10,912 nucleotides of DNA from Nitriliruptoraceae bacterium (lineage in GTDB: Bacteria > Actinomycetota > Nitriliruptoria > Nitriliruptorales > Nitriliruptoraceae). The notes under the pieces were generated by a model. It ran no database searches. It saw nothing but the letters and a program-made list of their open reading frames with translations, and was not told the DNA's origin. Positions 6,944 through 10,912 of this stretch are shown piece by piece. The DNA lies in the NCBI GenBank assembly GCA_007125475.1, contig SLDB01000043.1, positions 1-10,912 of the forward strand, read 5' to 3'. Every line of letters starts with the position of its first letter. Within the stretch, counting starts at the first letter, position 1. Made by a program: the position numbers and the translations under genes.

Positions 6944-7600
6944 GTGCATGATCTCATCGACTCGACCGAGATGTATCTGCGCACGGTCCTGGAGCTGGAG
7001 GAAGAGGGCATCCCGCCGTTGAGGGCCCGGCTCTCCGAGCGCCTCGGACTCTCCGCCCCGTCGATCTCCGAAGGGGTCGCGCGGCTGGAGGGGCAGGGTC
7101 TGCTGCGACTCAACGACGACCGCACGGTGTCGTTGACGGCGGTGGGCCGCTCACGCGCCGAGCACGTGATGCGCAAGCACCGCCTCGCCGAGCGGCTGTT
7201 GGTCGACGTCCTCGGACTCGAGCACGAGTACGTCCACGAGGAGGCGTGCCGCTGGGAGCACGTGATCTCCGACCGTGTCGAACAGCGGCTGGTGGAGTTC
7301 CTCGGCCACCCGACGACGAGCCCGTACGGCAACCCCATCCCGGGGACCGGTGAGGCACCGCAGACGGTGAGCCCGTTGGCGGGGAGCAAAGACGGCCCGG
7401 TGGTGCTGCACTCGATATCCGAGCACCTACAGGCCGAAGCCGAGGTGATGCACGTCCTCCACGAGCACGGCATGGTCGCCGGTGAACGGGTCGAGGTCGC
7501 CCATCGTGAGGGTGTCGTCGTACTCACCCTCGCCGACCACCGGGTCACCCTCGACGCCGATCACGCCCGGTTCGTGTACGTCACCCCGGTCGACGCCTGA
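6944..7600 (+). CDS. ideR: Iron-dependent transcriptional repressor, DtxR/IdeR family
   Basis: This cytosolic dimeric repressor binds DNA when loaded with Fe(II) and shuts off iron uptake genes. The 218-residue protein has an N-terminal winged helix (about 4-65), a dimerization and metal domain (66-140), a Pro/Gly linker and a C-terminal SH3-like (FeoA-type) domain (about 150-215). All seven metal ligands of diphtheria DtxR sit at the same numbers: Met10, His79, Glu83, His98, Cys102, Glu105, His106. The SH3 pair is also kept, as Glu160 and Gln163. This register holds only if translation starts at the GTG at 6944, which also has GGGGAGG upstream. Cys102 favours iron over the manganese-type (MntR) specificity. 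It follows clpC by 45 bases and converges on the DAHP synthase gene. No IdeR box was found in the window, so its targets lie elsewhere. Confidence 0.93.
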   Translation: MHDLIDSTEMYLRTVLELEEEGIPPLRARLSERLGLSAPSISEGVARLEGQGLLRLNDDRTVSLTAVGRSRAEHVMRKHRLAERLLVDVLGLEHEYVHEEACRWEHVISDRVEQRLVEFLGHPTTSPYGNPIPGTGEAPQTVSPLAGSKDGPVVLHSISEHLQAEAEVMHVLHEHGMVAGERVEVAHREGVVVLTLADHRVTLDADHARFVYVTPVDA

Positions 7601-7614
7601 CCGGCGCCCGACGA

Positions 7615-8715
7615 TCAGCGGCGGGCGGCGACAGCCTCGGCGCAGCGGTGCAGCAGCTGCTCGGTCTCGTCCCAGCCGACGCAGGCATCGGTGATCGAGA
7701 CCCCGTACTCGAGGGGGCGGTCCGGGGACCAGTCCTGCCGCCCCGGTTCGAGGTTCGACTCGATCATCACCCCGAGGAGCCGGTTGTCGGTGTGCCGCCA
7801 CTGGGAGAGCACGTCGTCGAGGACGATCGACTGGCGCCGGTGGTCCTTGTTCGAGTTGGCGTGACTGCAGTCGACCATCACCGGTCGCCGGTGGCCGGTG
7901 ACCTCGGCGGCGAGCCGGCCGGCCTCGGCGACGGTCTCGGCGTCGAAGTTCGGACCGTCGGTGCCGCCGCGGAGCACCACGTGCACGTCCGGGTTCCCGG
8001 TGGTGCGCACCACCGTGGTGCGGCCGACCCCGTCGATCCCGAAGAAGGCGTGCGGGGCGATCGCGGCCGACAGGGCGTTGATGGCGCCGCCGATCGAACC
8101 GTCCGTGCCGTTCTTGAACCCGATCGGCATGGACAGCCCGGAGGAGAGCTGGCGGTGCACCTGGCTCTCGACGGTCCGGGCACCGATCGCCGCCCAGGAC
8201 ACCAGATCGGCCTGGTACTGCGGGGTGATCGTGTCCAGCACCTCGACGGCACAGGGCAACCCGGTCGCCGTCGCGTCGAGGAGGACCTGGCGCGCCGTGC
8301 GCAGGCCACGGGAGGCGTCCGAGGTGCCGTCCAGTGACGGGTCGTAGATCAACCCCTTCCACCCGATCGCCGTCCGCGGCTTCTCGAAGTAGGTCCGCAT
8401 CACCACGATGAGGGAGTCCGCGACCTCGTCACGCAGGATCCGGAGCCGCTCGGCGTACTCGTGAGCCAGGCCGGGGTCGTGGATCGAGCACGGCCCCACG
8501 ACCACGACCATCCGCTCGTCGTCGCCACGCAACGCGGCGGCGATCTCGTCGCGACCCGTGCGGACGACCGCGCGCTGGGCGTCGCTGGCCGGGAGCTCGG
8601 CACGCAGCTCGGCGGGGGTGGCGATCGGTTCGAAGCTCTCGACGTGGCGGTCGTCGAGGTCTCCGCCGGTCGGCTGTGGTGCCGACCCGACGGTGTGCTC
8701 GGTGCTGCTGGACAT
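7615..8715 (-). CDS. aroF: 3-deoxy-7-phosphoheptulonate synthase, class I (AroF/G/H type)
   Basis: This enzyme condenses phosphoenolpyruvate and erythrose 4-phosphate to DAHP, the first step of the shikimate pathway. The 366-residue protein keeps all E. coli AroG active-site residues: metal ligands Cys76 (GPCSIHDP), His285 (CSHANSNKDHRRQ), Glu319 (ESN) and Asp343 (ITDAC); substrate contacts Arg107 and Lys112 (MRTYFEKPR), Arg180 (GARTVES), Lys201 (GFKNGTDG) and Arg249 (LRGG). An N-terminal extension of about 40 residues matches the regulatory arm of feedback-controlled forms. Residue 226, which as I recall separates Phe-type (Ser) from Tyr-type (Gly) isoenzymes, is Gly, so a tyrosine-sensitive form is inferred; the symbol follows that. 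The ATG has AGGA 7 bases upstream; longer frames upstream are Arg/Pro-rich noise. The gene stands alone on the minus strand, its 3' end 14 bases from dtxR. Many Actinomycetota rely on the plant-like class II enzyme instead. Confidence 0.95.
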   Translation of the reverse strand: MSSSTEHTVGSAPQPTGGDLDDRHVESFEPIATPAELRAELPASDAQRAVVRTGRDEIAAALRGDDERMVVVVGPCSIHDPGLAHEYAERLRILRDEVADSLIVVMRTYFEKPRTAIGWKGLIYDPSLDGTSDASRGLRTARQVLLDATATGLPCAVEVLDTITPQYQADLVSWAAIGARTVESQVHRQLSSGLSMPIGFKNGTDGSIGGAINALSAAIAPHAFFGIDGVGRTTVVRTTGNPDVHVVLRGGTDGPNFDAETVAEAGRLAAEVTGHRRPVMVDCSHANSNKDHRRQSIVLDDVLSQWRHTDNRLLGVMIESNLEPGRQDWSPDRPLEYGVSITDACVGWDETEQLLHRCAEAVAARR

Positions 8716-8722
8716 GGTGCGT

Positions 8723-8726
8723 TCCT
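8723..8726 (-). promoter_or_regulatory. Ribosome binding site of aroF
   Basis: AGGA on the minus strand with a 7-base spacer to the ATG at 8715. It favours this start over a longer frame beginning at 8883. Confidence 0.6.
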
Positions 8727-8774
8727 GTACGTCACGGCGTGGGCGGTGTCGTCGGCGGTGCTTCGTCGCCCCGC

Positions 8775-8807
8775 CGTCACCCGGGCGGCGCGTGCCACCC
8801 GGTGACG
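8775..8807 (-). promoter_or_regulatory. Inverted repeat in the aroF leader
   Basis: CGTCACCCGGG (8775-8785) pairs with CCCGGTGACG (8798-8807), a 10-bp stem with one bulged base and a 12-base loop. It lies about 60-92 bases before the aroF start. A minus-strand TACCCT (8808-8813) abuts it, so if that is the -10 box, transcription would start inside the right arm. It could be an operator or an RNA leader hairpin. Confidence 0.35.
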
Positions 8808-8813
8808 AGGGTA
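8808..8813 (-). promoter_or_regulatory. Possible -10 box of aroF
   Basis: Read on the minus strand this is TACCCT, fitting the actinobacterial TANNNT pattern, about 93 bases before the start codon. No recognisable -35 box lies at the expected distance, so the call is weak. Confidence 0.25.
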
Positions 8814-8905
8814 CGTGCGTGCGCGGAACGCGCCGACTCGGGGACGGGCACGGGCCCGCCCGGAACGATTCCGCTAGCCTCACGCGCCCCCGCCGGACCC
8901 GGCTC

Positions 8906-9016
8906 CCGGCCGGTGGCCGCCAACGGGCCGTCGAGCCCCCGGCCCCGGCTGCCGGACCCCCTGGTCGGCCGTGACCGGCCGGGTGAATCCCGCCGGCCGC
9001 CGGTGTCGCCGGCCGG
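8906..9016. repeat. Cluster of CCGGCCGG palindromes
   Basis: Exact CCGGCCGG occurs at 8906-8913, 8975-8982 and 9009-9016, with a partial CCGGCC at 8993-8998. The same octamer occurs in the panC leader (618-625) and, by eye, only once in coding DNA (7915-7922). It thus seems concentrated outside genes. Confidence 0.6.
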
Positions 9017-9048
9017 TCAGCCCACGCGGAAGGACCCCGGACCGGGCC

Positions 9049-9100
9049 CCGACGCTCCGACCTGACGCACCTGACGTGCAGCCCGACGCACCCGACGGAT
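9049..9100 (+). repeat. Imperfect 9-bp repeats upstream of mutY
   Basis: Five related units with the core YYGACGNNN occur at 9049-9057, 9062-9070, 9071-9079, 9083-9091 and 9092-9100, with short inserts. They end 10 bases before the proposed mutY start. No purine-rich ribosome binding site is found among them. Confidence 0.5.
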
Positions 9101-9110
9101 CGGTGTCCCT

Positions 9111-10034
9111 GTGACGAGCACGGCGTCGACGGCGACGCGGACCACCTCGCCCCTCACCTCCCGCTCGGTGACCTCGGTGACCCGGCGGCTGCTGACCTGG
9201 AATCGCCGTACCCGGCGTGCGTTGCCGTGGCGCCGCACCCGGGATCCGTGGGCGATCCTCGTCGCGGAACTGATGCTGCAGCAGACCCAGGCCTCACGGG
9301 TCGTGCCCCGGTACGAGGCGTTCCTGGCCGCCTTCCCGACACCGGCGGCGTGTGCCGCCGCCGGTGTCGCCGAGGTCGTCCGCGCCTGGGAGGGGCTGGG
9401 GTACAACCGGCGCGCGGTGAACCTGCACCGTGCCGCCCGGGTGTGCGTCGAACAGCACGCCGGCGCCGTCCCGCACGGACTGGCCGAGTTGCTGGCGCTC
9501 CCCGGGGTGGGTCCGTACACCGCCCGGGCGGTCCTGGCGTTCGCGTTCGAGGAGGATCACGGCGTCGTCGACACGAACGCCGCACGCCTCCTGTCGCGGG
9601 CGATCGTCGGCGAACCGCTGTCGGCGGCCCGGGCCCAGCAGGTCGCCGACGAGCAGGTACCCCCCGGTCAGGCGTGGGAGTGGAACCAGGCGGTCCTCGA
9701 CTTCGGCGCCACGGTGTGCACCAAGCGTCGGCCGCGGTGCAACGCCTGCCCGATCGCGGCGAGCTGTGCCTGGGCGTCGACGGGGTTCGCCGGCCCTGAC
9801 CCGGTCATCGGGACCGCCGGTGCCACCACCGGGCAGTCACGGTTCGACGGCTCGGACCGGCAGGGGCGCGGGAGGCTGGTTCGGGCGTTGCGGAACGGCC
9901 CCGTCGAACGCGCCCGCATCCCCGACGCCGCCGGCTGGCCCGACGATCCGGAGCGGGCGGGACGGATCGCCGACGGGCTGGTCGTCGACGGCCTCGCCGA
10001 GTACGCCGACGGCCAGCTCGCGCTCCCCGCGTGA
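9111..10034 (+). CDS. mutY: A/G-specific adenine DNA glycosylase
   Basis: This base-excision repair enzyme removes adenine mispaired with 8-oxoguanine. Numbering from the GTG at 9111 gives 307 residues. The HhH-GPD fold is clear: LPWRR (38-42), AELMLQQT (52-59) with catalytic Glu53, helix-hairpin-helix LPGVGPYTA (130-138), catalytic Asp154 in VVDTN, and a 4Fe-4S cluster loop with Cys203, 210, 213 and 219 (CX6CX2CX5C). The usual C-terminal NUDIX-like 8-oxoG reader is missing; instead there is a short tail (about 243-307, FDGSDRQGRGRL onward), as in other actinobacterial MutY. The residue matching E. coli Tyr82 is Asn99 (GLGYN). The start is uncertain: none of the in-frame GTG codons (9111, 9168, 9177) has a ribosome binding site, and homologues would fit any of them. 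The helicase gene begins one base after the stop. Confidence 0.94.
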   Translation: MTSTASTATRTTSPLTSRSVTSVTRRLLTWNRRTRRALPWRRTRDPWAILVAELMLQQTQASRVVPRYEAFLAAFPTPAACAAAGVAEVVRAWEGLGYNRRAVNLHRAARVCVEQHAGAVPHGLAELLALPGVGPYTARAVLAFAFEEDHGVVDTNAARLLSRAIVGEPLSAARAQQVADEQVPPGQAWEWNQAVLDFGATVCTKRRPRCNACPIAASCAWASTGFAGPDPVIGTAGATTGQSRFDGSDRQGRGRLVRALRNGPVERARIPDAAGWPDDPERAGRIADGLVVDGLAEYADGQLALPA

Positions 10035-10035
10035 C

Positions 10036-10912
10036 GTGACGGTCGCCGACGTCCTCGCCGAGTACCTCGCCGACGTCGGGGACGCGACGGTGGCCGAACT
10101 CGTCGGGGCGGTGCGGCGTTCCGGGGGGCACGGGGTGAGCCGGGCCGCCGTCGAGCGGGCCCTGCGCGGCGATCGCCGGTTCGCCGTCGATGTGACGGCG
10201 ACGAAGCCGCGGTGGGTCCTGGCCGCGGGCGGATCGGATGGGGACGTCGACACGGACGTCGACACGGACTCCGACGGGGACGGGCGTGGCCGGGGCGGTC
10301 TCGACGCGCTCGCGCTGCGCGACTGGCAGGCAGAGGCCCTCGCGGCGTGGTCGCGGACGTGCTGCGGGGTGGTCGAGGCGGTGACCGGGACCGGCAAGAC
10401 CCGCCTCGCGGTGGCCGTGATCTCCCAGGTGCTGCGCCGTGGGGGGCGTGCGTTGGTCCTGGTGCCGACGCTCGAGCTCCTCGAGCAGTGGGAGCGCGAG
10501 GTACGGGAGCTGTTGCCGGGGCGCAGCGTCGGGCGCCTCGGCGGGGGCGGTGACGGGGACCTGTTCGCCCACGAGGTCCTCGTCGCCACACCGAACTCGG
10601 CCGCCGACCCCCCGGTGGACCTGCCACCGGGGGTGGCGGGGCTCCTCGTCGCCGATGAGGCCCACCGCTACGGCGCCCCGACGTGGGGTGCGGCGTTGTC
10701 GGAGGAGTTCACGTTGCGGATCGCGTTGACGGCGACGTACGAGCGTGGCGACGACGGGGTCGCCGACGTCCTGGCCCCGTACTTCGGCGATGTCGTGTAC
10801 CGCTACGGCTACGACCGGGCTGTGGCCGACGGTGTGGTGGCGCCGTTCGCGATCGCGCTCGCCGGCGTCGATCTCGGCGAGGCCGACCGCGAGTCGTACG
10901 CCGCCGCCGACC
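10036..10912 (+). CDS. Superfamily 2 helicase (XPB/COG1061-like), 3' end cut by window
   Basis: The frame runs open to the window end, giving 292 residues. Residues 1-62 look like a small winged helix (VADVLAEYLADVGDATVAELVGAV, then SRAAVERALRGD and a strand pair ending PRWVL). An acidic, Gly-rich linker (about 66-88) follows, encoded partly by a 12-bp tandem repeat. The first RecA-like helicase domain then has LRDWQAEAL (94-102), Walker A TGTGKT (117-122), motif Ia LVPTLELLEQW (142-152), DEAH (207-210) and motif III LTAT (231-234). YFGDVVYRYG after it is typical of the DEAD/DEAH COG1061 group related to XPB. The second RecA domain is beyond the window. The GTG start lies one base after the mutY stop without its own ribosome binding site, implying translational coupling. 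A DNA repair or recombination role is inferred. A restriction-type helicase is the main alternative. Confidence 0.85.
   Translation, partial: MTVADVLAEYLADVGDATVAELVGAVRRSGGHGVSRAAVERALRGDRRFAVDVTATKPRWVLAAGGSDGDVDTDVDTDSDGDGRGRGGLDALALRDWQAEALAAWSRTCCGVVEAVTGTGKTRLAVAVISQVLRRGGRALVLVPTLELLEQWEREVRELLPGRSVGRLGGGGDGDLFAHEVLVATPNSAADPPVDLPPGVAGLLVADEAHRYGAPTWGAALSEEFTLRIALTATYERGDDGVADVLAPYFGDVVYRYGYDRAVADGVVAPFAIALAGVDLGEADRESYAAAD
10243..10266 (+). repeat. 12-bp tandem repeat in the helicase linker
   Basis: GACGTCGACACG occurs twice head to tail, coding DVDT-DVDT inside an Asp-rich linker (residues 70-82) between the winged-helix-like part and the helicase core. Each copy contains GACGTC and GTCGAC palindromes. 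Confidence 0.85.

Larger units (their letters stand above)
8716..9110. other. Divergent intergenic region aroF-mutY, no gene seen
   Basis: These 395 bases separate two divergent genes. Open frames across them are Arg/Pro-rich and have no domain or ribosome binding site support. The region contains a bulged inverted repeat in the aroF leader (8775-8807), TANNNT hexamers on both strands (AGGGTA at 8808-8813 read on minus; TAGCCT at 8874-8879 read on plus), three exact CCGGCCGG palindromes (8906-9016) and a string of imperfect 9-bp repeats just before mutY (9049-9100). Confidence 0.6.

Noticed and set aside
7605..7627. Bidirectional terminator between dtxR and aroF
   Set aside because: A 6-bp CGCCCG/CGGGCG pairing exists, but with an 11-base loop, no T-tract and overlap with the aroF coding end.
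8716..8883. N-terminal extension of the DAHP synthase
   Set aside because: Arg/Pro-rich translation; the ATG at 8715 has AGGA at the right distance and gives normal family length.
8868..8886. IdeR/DtxR box around CTAGCCTCAC
   Set aside because: Only the centre resembles the 19-bp box; both outer arms fail, with about 11 of 19 positions matching.
8676..9065. Small plus-strand gene in the aroF-mutY gap
   Set aside because: Cys/Arg/Pro-rich translation, no ribosome binding site, and overlap with the aroF start.

Overview
This window is high-GC DNA with predominantly GTG start codons (six of the eight starts visible). It carries a run of housekeeping genes in an order typical of Actinomycetota: DUF2520 Rossmann protein, panC, coaX, lysS, clpC. 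The class I DAHP synthase, the full DtxR/IdeR-type iron regulator and a short MutY without a NUDIX-like C-terminal domain fit the same phylum. panD and lsr2, which usually sit inside this block in Mycobacterium and Streptomyces relatives, are absent. That hints at a deep-branching class (for example Nitriliruptoria- or Acidimicrobiia-like), but the genus cannot be fixed from the sequence alone.

Layout. The 3' part of a DUF2520 oxidoreductase gene opens the window (3-581, +). After 98 bases with two overlapping hairpins come panC (680-1594), coaX (1637-2410) and lysS (2515-4044), closely spaced on the + strand. These supply pantothenate, start CoA synthesis from it, and charge tRNA-Lys. A 310-base gap follows, holding an exact GGAAT-N18-GTT match (SigR/SigH-type thiol-stress promoter), an inverted repeat and a 10-bp tandem repeat. 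It leads into clpC (4355-6898), the Hsp100 unfoldase of the ClpCP protease. A DtxR/IdeR iron-dependent repressor (6944-7600) follows 45 bases later. It converges, with only 14 bases between, on a class I DAHP synthase gene on the minus strand (7615-8715), the first step of aromatic amino acid synthesis. A 395-base divergent region rich in CCGGCCGG palindromes and short repeats separates this from mutY (9111-10034, +). mutY is followed after a single base by a superfamily 2 helicase with an N-terminal winged-helix-like segment, cut by the window end (10036-10912).

How the genes fit together. Three themes are visible: pantothenate/CoA supply with translation (panC-coaX-lysS); proteostasis and metal or oxidative stress (clpC with a candidate thiol-stress promoter, then dtxR); and DNA repair (mutY coupled to an XPB-like helicase). 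No tRNA, rRNA, CRISPR array, transposase, phage gene or defence island was seen. I do not see a clear novel system. The best leads are the mutY-helicase pair, the candidate SigR-type promoter of clpC, and the unexplained structure in the two larger intergenic regions.
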